From contig NZ_NIVS01000051.1 in the NCBI RefSeq assembly GCF_002205165.1, forward strand, positions 1-52,669: a DNA stretch of 52,669 nt, written 5' to 3'. Each line of letters starts with the position of its first letter. Within the stretch, counting starts at the first letter, position 1. The notes under the pieces were generated by a model. It saw only the letters and a program-made list of their open reading frames with translations, made no database searches and was not told where the DNA came from. Both the position numbers and the translations under genes were made by a program. Below, piece by piece: positions 40,560 through 50,582 of the stretch. The stretch comes from Stenotrophomonas maltophilia (lineage in GTDB: Bacteria > Pseudomonadota > Gammaproteobacteria > Xanthomonadales > Xanthomonadaceae).

Positions 40560-43500
40560 CCCGGGGGCGCACCCAGGTTGAGCGCGACACGGTAGTAATG
40601 ACCGTCATCGCGGAGCAGGACGGTGAGGTCCGGCTGCAGGACGCCATCCACATGCAGGGTAGGCTCACCCTGCGCCGTGCGGGTCACCTCGAACTCATAG
40701 AGGCTGCGGCCGAAGCGGTAGCTCAGTTCGAATGACGGCCAGTGATCGGGCAGACACGGCTCAAGCGACAGACGATCACCGTCGCGACGTATGCCGAGCA
40801 GGGATTCCACCAGCAGGCGATACATCCAACCGGCCGACCCGGTGTACCAGGTCCAGCCGCCTCGCCCGACGTGCGGAGAAACGGCGTAGACGTCGGCGGC
40901 CAACACATAGGGCTCGACGCGGTAGGTCTGTACCGCTGCCGGGTCCAGCGCGTGATTGAGGGGGTTGATCATGCCGGCCAGCTCCCAGGCACGCGCCGCA
41001 TCGCCCTGCTGCGCGAATGCCATCGCCGCCCACACGGCCGCATGGGTGTACTGGCCCCCATTCTCACGTACGCCCGGCACGTAACCCCGGATGTAGCCGG
41101 GGTCTTCCGTGGTCTGGTCGAAGGGCGGATCGAGGAGCTGGATCAGCTTGGCGTCCTTTCGCACCAGATGCGTGTAGAGCGACTCCAGTGCCTGCCCGGC
41201 ACGCTCGGGCGTGGCAACGCCGGACAGCACCGACCAGCTCTGGGAAATCGAATCGATGCGGCATTCTTCGTTCTGTGACGAGCCCAGCGGGGCGCCGTTA
41301 TCGAACCAGGCACGGCGATACCACGCGCCGTCCCAGGCGTGCTGTTCCAGGTTTTGACGCAGGCGTTCGGCCTGTTCCTGGCACCACTGCGCACGGGCGG
41401 CATCGCCGCGCGCGTTGGCCAGCACGGTAAAGCGGCGCAGTGTGTCGTGGAGGAAGAATCCGAGCCACACACTTTCACCGCGCTGCTGGTCGCCGACGCG
41501 GTTCATGCCGTCGTTCCAATCGCCGGTTCCCATCAACGGAATGCCGCGCTCGCCGAGCAACCGGCAACCGCGTTCGAGTGCGACGATGCAGTGGGTATAG
41601 AGGGTGCCGCGCTGCGTCGACGGGGTGGGCATGTCGTAATACCCTTCCTCTTCCGGTGTCACCGCACGCCCTTCGATGAAGCCGACCGCTTCGTCCAGCA
41701 CGCTGGCGTCGCCGGTCACCTCCAGGTAGCGGCAGGCGCCCTGGGGCAACCAGAGATAATCGTCCGAGCAGCGGGTGCGCACGCCGCGCCCTTGCGGCGG
41801 GTGCCACCAGTGCATCACATCGCCTTCGGCGAACTGGTGTGCCGCGCATAGCAGCAGATGTTCGCGGGTCAGGTCCGGGCGGGTGTGTACGAGGGCGAGG
41901 GCGTCCTGCAGCTGATCGCGGAAACCGAACGCGCCGCCTGACTGGTAATAGCCACTGCGCGCCAGGTAGCGGCAACCCAGGGTCTGGTAGACCAGCCAGC
42001 CATTGGCCAGTGCATCCAGCGCCGGGTCCGGCGTACGGACCTGCACGGTGGCCAGCACATTGCGCCAATGGATGCGTACAGCGTCCAGCGCATCGATGGC
42101 TTCGTGATTGCCCTGGCGGCTTCGTGCCAACGCGAGCGTTTCCTCGCGGTCGCGCCCTGCGCCAAGGCGGAACGTCGTTTCGCTGCGGTCCCCCGGCGCC
42201 AGCTCCAGCGGCACCTGGATCGCCGCGCAGGGATCGAAGCCCGCACCCACCCGTCCGTCCAGACGTTCACGCCGCAACGCTGCCGGCGCGTGCAGGCCGC
42301 CATTGCGACCGATGAACTCCAAACGGTCACAGGTCCAGGTGCAGCCTTCGGCATCGGTGTCGAAGAAGGCCATGCGCCCGCCGAAGTCGGTGTTGTACGT
42401 ATTGCGCGCCAGCAGCGCCCCGGTCTGCGGGTCGCGTTCGGTGAGCACGTGCATGCGCGACTTCGGGCGCAGGTCACCCATGACCCATTCAACGTAGCCG
42501 ATCGCCGACAGCCGCCGTGGCCGGCCGGACAGGTTATGCAACCGCAGGACCGAGAACTTCAGCGGCGCGATGACGTCGACGAAGACCCACAACTCGCTGG
42601 CGATGCCGTCCTCAACATGCTCGTAGACCGTGTAGCCGAATCCATGGCGCGTACGGTAGGCCCCGGTGCCCCTGCACGGCAGCGGCATCGGCGACCAGAC
42701 GCGGCCGGTATCCTCGTCGCGCACGTAAAACGCCTCACCGCCCGTGTCGGACACCGGATCATTGAGCCAAGGCGTCAAGCGGAACTCATGTGCATTCTCG
42801 AACCACGTGTAGCCCGGCGCACTCTCGCTGACGACCGTGCCCAAGCGGGCATTCGCGATCACATTGGCCCATGGCGCCGGCGTTGGTGCGCCTTCGCGCA
42901 CCACCACGACGTACTCGCGGCCGTCCTCGCTGAAGCTGCCGGTGCCGTTGTCGAACCGGCCGGTGCCGCGGTACGGCAGGAACGGCCACGGGTCGTCCAC
43001 TTCCTCGTCGTGCTCGGCGCCGGGCGGCATGCCGGGTTCGGGCCCCAGATCGGCGAGGAGGGGCACCTCGGGCGTCGCCTCCATCCCCAGCGCCAGTTCC
43101 TGCTGTTCCACCTGCGGTACCAGCGGCGGAATCCGGCGGACGGGCAGAGGCTGGCGTCCCACCTGCGCGGCCAGGGGGCCGTCCTCGTCGCTGATCACCA
43201 CGCGGGCCACCGCCTGCAACAGAATGCGGTCCTCGTGGCTCATATTCTGCACCGGCCGCACGAAAATGCCGCCAGGCCGATCAAGCAGGCCCGTCTCCGA
43301 GCTGGCCGCGACCATCCCCAGGATCTGGTCCTGCAGTTCCTGGCGGTAGCCGGCCTTGCTGTCATTCCAGATGACCAGGTCGGTGTTGAGTCCCTTCTGG
43401 CGCCAGTACGCATGTGCCTGCACCAGCTGCCTGACCAGTTCCACGTTCTCCGCGTCGGTGACCTTGAGCAGGACGATCGGCAGGTCGCCCGAGATGGCAT

Positions 43501-46500
43501 GGCCCCACAGCCCGGATTGCCCCCGCTGGTTCTGCTGCAGGACGCCGGCGCCGGCGCGCAGCAGCGCATTGGCATACAACACGTGGCTGGCCAGGCGCTC
43601 ATACAGCGACGCCTCGGCCTGGCTTGCGTTGATCTGGCGGCGCACCACCTGGCTGTGGGTCCAGGCCAGATCGAAGACGCGGTCGGCCAGACGACGATCA
43701 CGGTATTTGTCTACCAGTGCCTCGCAACCCGGACGGTCGGCGCCGATGCCGTACACCATGTCCAGCTGGACGGTCTGCTCGGGCTCCAGCACCACGCGCA
43801 CGCGGATGGCCACGATCGGGTCGAGCACCGAGCCGTCCGTGCCGGAGAGCTCGGTATCGGTGGTCAGCGCCTGCGGTGTCCGCGGCGTATTGCCACGTCC
43901 CAGGAAGCGCGCACGGTCGGTTTCGTAGGAGATCGCCACGACCTCCGCGTCATGCACTGCGACCAGATGGAACATCCACGGTGGTACCTCCTCGTGCGAA
44001 CGCGGCCGCCGGGTGCACAGCACCGCCTGCTTGGCGGCGAGGATCTCGCTCTGCACGAAGAGATTGCTGAAGGCCGGATGCGCGTCGTCGGACGCCGCGG
44101 GGGCCAACACCACTTCGGCGTAGGTAGTGATCTCCACCGTGCGCTGGCGACGGCTGCGGTTGGTCAGGCGCAGGCGCCTGAGCTCGATGTCGTCCTCGGC
44201 GGAGATGGCGACCTGCAGGTGGCTCTCGCAGCCGCGGCGGGCACCGCGGAATTCGGCCTTGGCGTCAGAGAAGATCGCCTCGTAATTGTCCACCGGCACG
44301 CAGGTGGGCTGGTAGGCGGCAGACCAGAACTCGCCGCTGTCCACATCGCGCAGGTAGCAGAACGAACCCCAGGCATCCGTGGTGCCATCTTCGCGCCAGC
44401 GGGTGAGCGACAGGTCGCCGTGACGGCTGTAGCCGCCGCCGGCGTGGGTCAGCATGCCGTGGTAGCGTCCGTTGGACAGCAGCTGCACTTCCGGGCGCGG
44501 GCCAGCCGGGTCGCGCAGGACGCGCAGGGCCGTCTCGTGCTCGGCCATGGCCGAATGCTCGCCCAGGGCTTCGACCTCATGGGGATGGAAGACGCCGATG
44601 CGCGGGATGCGTTCCTGCAGCAGCAACAAGGTGGCCTGGAACTCGACATCGGCCACGAAGCGGCGCTGCATCGGCTGGTCGCGCAACAGGTAATCCAGCG
44701 CCAGCAGGCCCATGCCCTGGTGGTGGGCCATGAACGAACGCAGCAGAACGTGATCCTGCCCCGGCGGCACCCGGGCGGGCGTGTAGTCGATCGCCTCGTA
44801 CATGCCAAAGCGCCCGGAGAATCCGGCGTCTTCAAGCGCCTGCAGGTTCTGGCACGCCGCCTCGGGCGCCACCATCAGCGCCATCATGCTGGCGTAAGGC
44901 GCGATGACCCGATCCTGGCCCAGGCCACGCTTGAGGCCCAGCCCCGGCACGCCGAACGCCCGGTACTGGTAGTTCAGGCGTGCATCGACGGCGTTGTAGC
45001 CGGACTCGGACACGCCCCACGGCAGGTTCAAGGTACGCCCGTAGACGATCTGCGCCTCGACCGCGTGCCGCGAGGTCTGGTCGAGCAGTGTGTCCGGATA
45101 GCTGGGCATCACCAGCTGCGGCATGAGGTACTCGAACATCGAGCCGCTCCATGACAGCAGCGTCGGCGTGCCGTTGACCTCGGTGAGCATCCGGCCGAGC
45201 GCGAACCAGCTTTCCTGCGCCAGCTGACCCTGAGCGATGGCGACGAAGGCGCACAGCCGCGCTTCGGAGGCCAGCAGGTCGTAGAAACTGTTGTCGAGGC
45301 GGTGGTCGTCGACGTTGTATCCGATCGAAAGCAGGTTGCGGGTGCGGTAGAACAGGAACCCGTATTCCATCAGCGAGAACTGCCCGGCGCGGTGCGCCAG
45401 GTCCTGCAGCTGCTCGATACGTGCGCGCGCGTCCGCACCGGCCGCACCCGGCAGGTCGGCCAGTTGGCGCAGGCTCGGCAGCGCTGTCTCGTCGGCGGCG
45501 CTGGCCTCGGCCGGGATGTCGGCAAGCGCCGCCCGTGCGGCATGGCATTCTGCAGCGAACAGGGCAGGCCAGTGCAGCTCGCCTTCTTCGGGCGATAGCG
45601 GCGCCGGCCACTGCGTCAGCACGGCATCGGCCAGACCGGCCAGCTCCTGCAAGCGGGCCAGCACCTGCGCTGTTCCGCGGGGCGGATCGGTACGCGTGGC
45701 TGCCAGACGCTGGCGAAGGTGGTTGAGCGCCTCCACCAGCAGGGCATAACCGGGGCGATGGCGCTGCCGTTCCTCTTCCAGCACGCCGAGCGTATCGGCC
45801 AGGCCGTCGAACGTGTGCGGCGCCAAGACCGGCGCGTCCACCAGCGCCAGCAGGCCTTGCCGCAGCGTCAGCAGGTGGCCGGCAAGGTTGCCGCTGTCCA
45901 CGGTGGAGACGTAGCGCGGCGTCAGCGGCGCCAGAGTTTCGGTGTCGTACCAGTTCAGGAAGTGGCCGCGATGGCGCGGCAGCTGGTCCAGCGTATCGAA
46001 GGTGAGGGCCGTACGTTCCGCTACTGCGCCCTGCTGGAGCCAGCCGAAATCCCACGCAGACAGATTGGCCAGCAGGGACAGGCCGATGTTGGTCGGCGAG
46101 GTGCGCCGCGCCACCACCAGCGACGGATGCTCCTGGATGTTGTCTGGCGGCAACCAATGATCCTGCTCGCGCACCCAGGCCTGGAAGAACGACCAGGTGC
46201 GCCGCGCCAGCCGGCCGAGGAACGCCCGCTGTGTCACGGAAAGTTCCGCTACGCTTGCGGCCGGCGGCCGGCCCAGCCACGCCATCAGCGCGGGCGCGAA
46301 GGTCCATGCCAACAGCAAGGGCAGGGCAACCGGCAGCGCCTGCGGATGCACGCTGGCCACGACAGCTGCCAGCACCAGTGCCAGCAGCGATGCCGGCGCC
46401 ATCACCCGCCATTCCGCGCCGCGGTCGCCGCCAAGGCGGCGCTCGACCTCGCTGGAGGGGTTCCATTGCAGCAGGTGGCGACGGGTGATGGTCATGCGCC

Positions 46501-49267
46501 ACAGCGTGCGCAGCACCGCGCCACCAGCCAACAACGCCTCATAGGGCAGGCAGGCGATCTGGGTGGACGCGCGCAGCAACGACTGCAGGGTGCCGCGCCC
46601 GACCATGATGTAATGTGCTTCCAGCGGGGTGTCATCCGGAACGCTCAGGGCATCACGCAGCATGCCGATCAGCGGTGGCGCGAACCACAGCGCGAGCACC
46701 CACGCGGTCCATGCCGCCGGGTTTTCGGCATACAGCCAGCCGGTCACCAGCAAGGCCAGGGCCGCGATCGGCACCAGGCTCCGGCGCAGGTTGTCCAGCA
46801 ACTTGCCGCGCGACAGCAGGCTGAGCCGGTTGCGCTCCCATCCCGATGCCGGCCGCGGTGTCCACGGCAACAACCACGGCAACAGCTGCCAGTCGCCGCG
46901 GATCCAGCGCGCACGGCGTTTGGCGTCGGCGACGTAGCGTTCGGGATAGTCCTCGTAAAGACGCACGTCGCTGACCAGGCCGGCGCGTGCATAGCAACCT
47001 TCCAGCAGGTCGTGGCTGAGGATGCGGTTCTCGGGCAGCCGGCCTTCGAGCGCATGCTCGAACGCTTCGACGTCATAGATGCCCTTGCCCACGAACGAGC
47101 CCTCGTCGAACAGATCCTGGTAGACGTCCGAGACCATGCGCGTGTACGGATCGATGCCCGGCTCACTGCCGAACATCCTGGCAAACCGCGAGGTACGGCG
47201 CCTGCCCAGGCTGGTGCCGACGCTGGGCTGCAGGATGCCGTAGCCCTCCACCACGCGTTGCAGTGTCGGATCGAAGCGCGGGCGGTTGAGCGGGTGCGCC
47301 AGGGTGGCGACAAACGCCCGTGCCGCATCGCGCGGAAGTTGCGTATCCGAATCCAGGGTGATGACGTAGCGGACGCCGATCAGGGCAGCCGCATCACCGA
47401 CGACGCGCATGAACGCGGCCGCATCGCCGTGGCGGAGGAGGGCATTGAGCGCTGCCAGCTTGCCGCGTTTGCGCTCGTGACCCATCCACACCCCTTCGCC
47501 CGGATTCCATTGCCGGGGACGGTGCAGCAGGTAGAAGCGATCGCCACGCTCGGCCGCGTAGCGACTGTTCAATGCCTCAATGCGCGCCACGGCGTGTGCC
47601 AGCAGCGGCGCGTCCATCGGCGTCTCGGCTGCCGCGGCGTCCAGGAAGTCTGTCAGCAGCACGAAGCGCAGCTGGGGATCACGGTTGGCCTGGAAGCGGA
47701 CTTCCAGCGCCTCGATCAGCACGTCGATGCCGTCCGTGCTGGAGAGCATGGACGGAACCGCGACCACGGTGGCGCAGTCGTCCGGGATGCCTTCGCTGAA
47801 ATCGAGCTTGGGAAGCGGCCTGGGGGTGACCAGCACCGTCGCGGTCCAGTTCACCAGGACGATGCCCAGCTCACTGAACACCAGCAGCCCGAGCAGCGCG
47901 GCCAGCCAGACGGTTACCGAACCGCTGCCGGTGGCCAGCAGGCCACTGGTGGCCAGCACCGCCAGCAGGGTGATCGGCAACAGGTACAGCGCAAGCGGCA
48001 CGCGATGCGCCAGTCGCCGCGCCCTGCGGTGGCGCGGTGCTGCCTCGGCCACCGCGTCAACGGTGGTGTTGACGCCTTCGCCGACCAGCCAGTAGCCCAC
48101 ATGCGCACGTGGCCCATCGAGCGGCGCGGCCGCCCGTGCCAGGTCCAGCGCGATCGTGGCGACGCGCTCTTCCGCGACGCGGCTGCCGCGGGCGATCTTC
48201 TCCACTACGTGGCGATAGGCGTCGCGGGTGCCGAAATCCATCTGCGGATAGACGCCCATGGGGTCTTCGCGCAGCCGCTGCTCGACCACACTCATCTCTT
48301 CAACGAAGGTGCGCCAATCCATGGTGGAGAGAAAACGCAGGCTGCCGATGCTGTTGCCGATGGAGACCTGATCGGCTGCCTGCTGCTGCCCCTCGGCGGC
48401 GACCAGCTCATCGATACGCTGGCCAGCCGCGGCAGCCCACTGTTCCAGCCAGGCGACGGGCATGGCCCACGCGCCGCCGCGCCCCTGCAGCGAGCGGGTC
48501 AGTTCGGCGATGAACGCGCCGGTCAAGGGCGGTGCGGACCGGGCCATGTCGGCCACCACCAGCACCACATCGGTAGGGGTTTCCGACGCCGCGCGGTTGA
48601 GGCTCTCCGCCCATTGCGCCGCCAGGCCGCGGTCCGTCCCGTCGCGCATCACCCGCGCCGCCATTCGCCGCAGATTCTCCAGCAGTGCCAGGCGCAGCAT
48701 GATGGGAACGGCCCACAGCTCGCCCAGGCTCAGGGGCGCCAGCGACTGATACGAGGCGATGAACCGGCCCAGCGTATCGGCATCAATGCGGCCATCGCCG
48801 TGTGCGATGGCCTGCATCGACAGCTCATACACGCGCGGCAACCCGGCCGACGGGCCGGAGGCCAGCGAAGGCAATTGTCGGCTGTAGCCGCGCGGCAGGT
48901 GGCGTCGCGCGGTCTGGATCTGTTCTTCGATCAGGTAGTAGTTGTCGAGCAGCCATTCCCCGGCCGGCGTCACCGGCCGCTGTTCGCGCACTACGCTGCT
49001 GAGCAGCGTGTTGGCGTCTTCCAGGACACGCTCGTTGGCCTGCAGGCGGTCGAGCAGCCGTTCGGCGCCTGGTCGCATCCGCACCCGGTGCTGGCGCGCA
49101 AGGGCGCGGCCGTACACCTCCATCTGTTCAACGCTGTACAGCGCGGCGCGCAGGGGGCCCTCGGTAGCCTCGATGGCCGGCGCCGAAGCCTGGCGCTCAC
49201 GCCAGCGCCAACGAACAAGACGACGCAGGCGAAGCCAACGGCCAAAAAGACGACGAAGGTGGGGCAT
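40556..49267 (-). CDS. ndvB: Cyclic beta-1,2-glucan synthase (NdvB/ChvB type)
   Basis: The 2903-residue inner-membrane enzyme makes osmoregulated periplasmic cyclic glucan from UDP-glucose. An N-terminal region (with NYYLIEEQI) leads to membrane helices near 427-460, a GT84 glycosyltransferase with the DSD at 639-641 (LDSDTQLPRD) and RWIRGDWQLLPW near 785, more helices near 830-865 and 955-995, a glycoamylase-like domain starting around 1050 (NLSAWDFGWLQ), and a GH94-type phosphorylase-like C-terminal domain with GDWNDGM at 2583-2589, which sets chain length. It has no clear ribosome-binding site. It overlaps the 81-residue gene. In plant pathogens and symbionts this glucan affects host interaction and osmotic adaptation. 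Confidence 0.95.
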   Translation of the reverse strand: MPHLRRLFGRWLRLRRLVRWRWRERQASAPAIEATEGPLRAALYSVEQMEVYGRALARQHRVRMRPGAERLLDRLQANERVLEDANTLLSSVVREQRPVTPAGEWLLDNYYLIEEQIQTARRHLPRGYSRQLPSLASGPSAGLPRVYELSMQAIAHGDGRIDADTLGRFIASYQSLAPLSLGELWAVPIMLRLALLENLRRMAARVMRDGTDRGLAAQWAESLNRAASETPTDVVLVVADMARSAPPLTGAFIAELTRSLQGRGGAWAMPVAWLEQWAAAAGQRIDELVAAEGQQQAADQVSIGNSIGSLRFLSTMDWRTFVEEMSVVEQRLREDPMGVYPQMDFGTRDAYRHVVEKIARGSRVAEERVATIALDLARAAAPLDGPRAHVGYWLVGEGVNTTVDAVAEAAPRHRRARRLAHRVPLALYLLPITLLAVLATSGLLATGSGSVTVWLAALLGLLVFSELGIVLVNWTATVLVTPRPLPKLDFSEGIPDDCATVVAVPSMLSSTDGIDVLIEALEVRFQANRDPQLRFVLLTDFLDAAAAETPMDAPLLAHAVARIEALNSRYAAERGDRFYLLHRPRQWNPGEGVWMGHERKRGKLAALNALLRHGDAAAFMRVVGDAAALIGVRYVITLDSDTQLPRDAARAFVATLAHPLNRPRFDPTLQRVVEGYGILQPSVGTSLGRRRTSRFARMFGSEPGIDPYTRMVSDVYQDLFDEGSFVGKGIYDVEAFEHALEGRLPENRILSHDLLEGCYARAGLVSDVRLYEDYPERYVADAKRRARWIRGDWQLLPWLLPWTPRPASGWERNRLSLLSRGKLLDNLRRSLVPIAALALLVTGWLYAENPAAWTAWVLALWFAPPLIGMLRDALSVPDDTPLEAHYIMVGRGTLQSLLRASTQIACLPYEALLAGGAVLRTLWRMTITRRHLLQWNPSSEVERRLGGDRGAEWRVMAPASLLALVLAAVVASVHPQALPVALPLLLAWTFAPALMAWLGRPPAASVAELSVTQRAFLGRLARRTWSFFQAWVREQDHWLPPDNIQEHPSLVVARRTSPTNIGLSLLANLSAWDFGWLQQGAVAERTALTFDTLDQLPRHRGHFLNWYDTETLAPLTPRYVSTVDSGNLAGHLLTLRQGLLALVDAPVLAPHTFDGLADTLGVLEEERQRHRPGYALLVEALNHLRQRLAATRTDPPRGTAQVLARLQELAGLADAVLTQWPAPLSPEEGELHWPALFAAECHAARAALADIPAEASAADETALPSLRQLADLPGAAGADARARIEQLQDLAHRAGQFSLMEYGFLFYRTRNLLSIGYNVDDHRLDNSFYDLLASEARLCAFVAIAQGQLAQESWFALGRMLTEVNGTPTLLSWSGSMFEYLMPQLVMPSYPDTLLDQTSRHAVEAQIVYGRTLNLPWGVSESGYNAVDARLNYQYRAFGVPGLGLKRGLGQDRVIAPYASMMALMVAPEAACQNLQALEDAGFSGRFGMYEAIDYTPARVPPGQDHVLLRSFMAHHQGMGLLALDYLLRDQPMQRRFVADVEFQATLLLLQERIPRIGVFHPHEVEALGEHSAMAEHETALRVLRDPAGPRPEVQLLSNGRYHGMLTHAGGGYSRHGDLSLTRWREDGTTDAWGSFCYLRDVDSGEFWSAAYQPTCVPVDNYEAIFSDAKAEFRGARRGCESHLQVAISAEDDIELRRLRLTNRSRRQRTVEITTYAEVVLAPAASDDAHPAFSNLFVQSEILAAKQAVLCTRRPRSHEEVPPWMFHLVAVHDAEVVAISYETDRARFLGRGNTPRTPQALTTDTELSGTDGSVLDPIVAIRVRVVLEPEQTVQLDMVYGIGADRPGCEALVDKYRDRRLADRVFDLAWTHSQVVRRQINASQAEASLYERLASHVLYANALLRAGAGVLQQNQRGQSGLWGHAISGDLPIVLLKVTDAENVELVRQLVQAHAYWRQKGLNTDLVIWNDSKAGYRQELQDQILGMVAASSETGLLDRPGGIFVRPVQNMSHEDRILLQAVARVVISDEDGPLAAQVGRQPLPVRRIPPLVPQVEQQELALGMEATPEVPLLADLGPEPGMPPGAEHDEEVDDPWPFLPYRGTGRFDNGTGSFSEDGREYVVVVREGAPTPAPWANVIANARLGTVVSESAPGYTWFENAHEFRLTPWLNDPVSDTGGEAFYVRDEDTGRVWSPMPLPCRGTGAYRTRHGFGYTVYEHVEDGIASELWVFVDVIAPLKFSVLRLHNLSGRPRRLSAIGYVEWVMGDLRPKSRMHVLTERDPQTGALLARNTYNTDFGGRMAFFDTDAEGCTWTCDRLEFIGRNGGLHAPAALRRERLDGRVGAGFDPCAAIQVPLELAPGDRSETTFRLGAGRDREETLALARSRQGNHEAIDALDAVRIHWRNVLATVQVRTPDPALDALANGWLVYQTLGCRYLARSGYYQSGGAFGFRDQLQDALALVHTRPDLTREHLLLCAAHQFAEGDVMHWWHPPQGRGVRTRCSDDYLWLPQGACRYLEVTGDASVLDEAVGFIEGRAVTPEEEGYYDMPTPSTQRGTLYTHCIVALERGCRLLGERGIPLMGTGDWNDGMNRVGDQQRGESVWLGFFLHDTLRRFTVLANARGDAARAQWCQEQAERLRQNLEQHAWDGAWYRRAWFDNGAPLGSSQNEECRIDSISQSWSVLSGVATPERAGQALESLYTHLVRKDAKLIQLLDPPFDQTTEDPGYIRGYVPGVRENGGQYTHAAVWAAMAFAQQGDAARAWELAGMINPLNHALDPAAVQTYRVEPYVLAADVYAVSPHVGRGGWTWYTGSAGWMYRLLVESLLGIRRDGDRLSLEPCLPDHWPSFELSYRFGRSLYEFEVTRTAQGEPTLHVDGVLQPDLTVLLRDDGHYYRVALNLGAPPG

Positions 49268-49332
49268 AGGTTACCGATGGGGGGCAGGACGCGTCATGCA
49301 TAGTTGCATTGGGGGTGCCGTGGTTGCTGTGA

Positions 49333-49354
49333 AGGCCGCGAGGGAGCGCGGCCT
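49333..49354 (-). terminator. Hairpin between SDR and ndvB genes
   Basis: AGGCCGCG (49333-49340) pairs with CGCGGCCT (49347-49354) around AGGGAG. Transcribed leftward it follows the SDR stop by about 20 bases. The U-tract is poor, so termination may be partial and some read-through into ndvB is possible. Confidence 0.4.
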
Positions 49355-49373
49355 GCGTACTCGTGCCGCAACC

Positions 49374-50156
49374 TCAGACCGTCGGCACAGTGCCGCCATC
49401 GATGGTGTACTCCACACCGGAGATGGAGGCCGCCCGCGGGGAGACCAGGAACGCAATCAGATCGGCGACCTCGGCCGGCTGGGCAGGGCGCCCAAGCGGA
49501 ATGCCTCCCAGCGCCTGCATGACCTGCTGCTTGGCACCCGCATAGTCTGTGCCCGCATTGGATGCGATCCGCTCGACGAATGCGATCGCAGCCTCTGTCT
49601 CGATCCAGCCCGGCGACACGCGGACCACACGCACCCCCTTGGGCGTGACTTCCTTGGAGAGCGCTTTGCTGTAGGTGGACAACGCTGCCTTCGCAGCGGC
49701 ATAGGCAATCGTGGCGTCATGCAGCGGGAGTACTCGCTGGATCGACGTCACATGCAGGATCACCCCCGAGCCCTGCGCGATCATCCCAGGCAACCAGGTG
49801 CGATCGATCCGTACCGCCGTCATCAGGTTCAGATCCAGCGCCTTCGCCCACTCCGCATCGTCCAGCCGTGCGAATCCCCCGGCCGGCGCCGAGGAGCCGC
49901 CCACCACGTTGATCAGGATGTCGAGGCCGCCGAGATGATGCATGGTGACCTCCGATGCCTGGCGTACGCCTTCGGCGGTGGCGAGATCCGCCGCCACATA
50001 GCGCACGCCATCGACAGGGCGCTTGGGCACCGACAGCGCCGACGCCACCACACGCGCACCCAGCCTGGACATCAGATCCACGACCGCAGCCCCCAGACCG
50101 CGGGCACCACCCGTCACCAGGACGCGCTTGCCTGCCAATTGCAGATCGAACGTCAT
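49374..50156 (-). CDS. Short-chain dehydrogenase/reductase
   Basis: The 260-residue protein is a classical SDR. The coenzyme motif is TGGARGLG (residues 15-22), the structural motif NVVGG lies near 83-87 instead of NNAG, and the catalytic triad is S138, Y152 and K156 (YAAAK). The C-terminal GGTVPTV is typical. An acidic residue fixing NAD is not evident after strand 2, so NADP may be preferred. It oxidises an alcohol or reduces a ketone in the cytoplasm. Its start overlaps the NTF2-fold gene's stop (ATGA), and both are divergent from a LysR gene. The upstream part of the open frame overlaps the NTF2 gene and is rejected. Confidence 0.9.
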   Translation of the reverse strand: MTFDLQLAGKRVLVTGGARGLGAAVVDLMSRLGARVVASALSVPKRPVDGVRYVAADLATAEGVRQASEVTMHHLGGLDILINVVGGSSAPAGGFARLDDAEWAKALDLNLMTAVRIDRTWLPGMIAQGSGVILHVTSIQRVLPLHDATIAYAAAKAALSTYSKALSKEVTPKGVRVVRVSPGWIETEAAIAFVERIASNAGTDYAGAKQQVMQALGGIPLGRPAQPAEVADLIAFLVSPRAASISGVEYTIDGGTVPTV

Positions 50157-50482
50157 GGCGCGATCTCCAGCGAGGCGATCTTGCCGCGTTCCAAGGTGAA
50201 GGCATAACGCAGCTGGACAGGGCTGCCGGGGAAATTGCCGGCCACTTCGCTGGTCACGATGCAGGTGCGATCCAGTGTCTCCACCTTGCAAGGCTGCACG
50301 ACATAGGTGTACTTGGCAGACGAAGCGTCTTTCCATGCCTCGATCTGGGCTGTGCCGGTATGGATCTTCTTTTCATCCAGCACGCGTCCGTCCGGCGTGA
50401 AGCAGCGGGCAACCGCGCGGCCATCGTGCTGGTCCGCGGTGAAATAGGCGGCGATCGGTTCGGGAAGGTCGAGCGTTTGCAT
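50153..50482 (-). CDS. NTF2/SnoaL-like fold protein
   Basis: The 109-residue protein has the cone-shaped fold of the SnoaL/NTF2 group: an N-terminal helix (EPIAAYFTADQHDG), then a beta sheet with the VARCFTPDGRVLDE segment. Members bind small hydrophobic molecules and often isomerise or cyclise them. The start at 50482 (MQTLDLPEP) is used. It is co-translated with the SDR, suggesting the two act on one substrate, and their LysR neighbour probably controls both. Confidence 0.75.
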   Translation of the reverse strand: MQTLDLPEPIAAYFTADQHDGRAVARCFTPDGRVLDEKKIHTGTAQIEAWKDASSAKYTYVVQPCKVETLDRTCIVTSEVAGNFPGSPVQLRYAFTLERGKIASLEIAP

Positions 50483-50582
50483 TCTGGTGTCTCCGTTGTG
50501 GTGGGCGGCGCCAGATTGACGTGTTCCTTCTGGTAATAGAATCACCTACTATCTGAGCAGGCTATGTAGAAACGAGTGCACA

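Noticed and set aside
42068..49303. Two rightward frames of 1028 and 1194 codons antisense to ndvB
   Set aside because: Both are low-complexity shadows of the real gene, which has full family motifs along its length.
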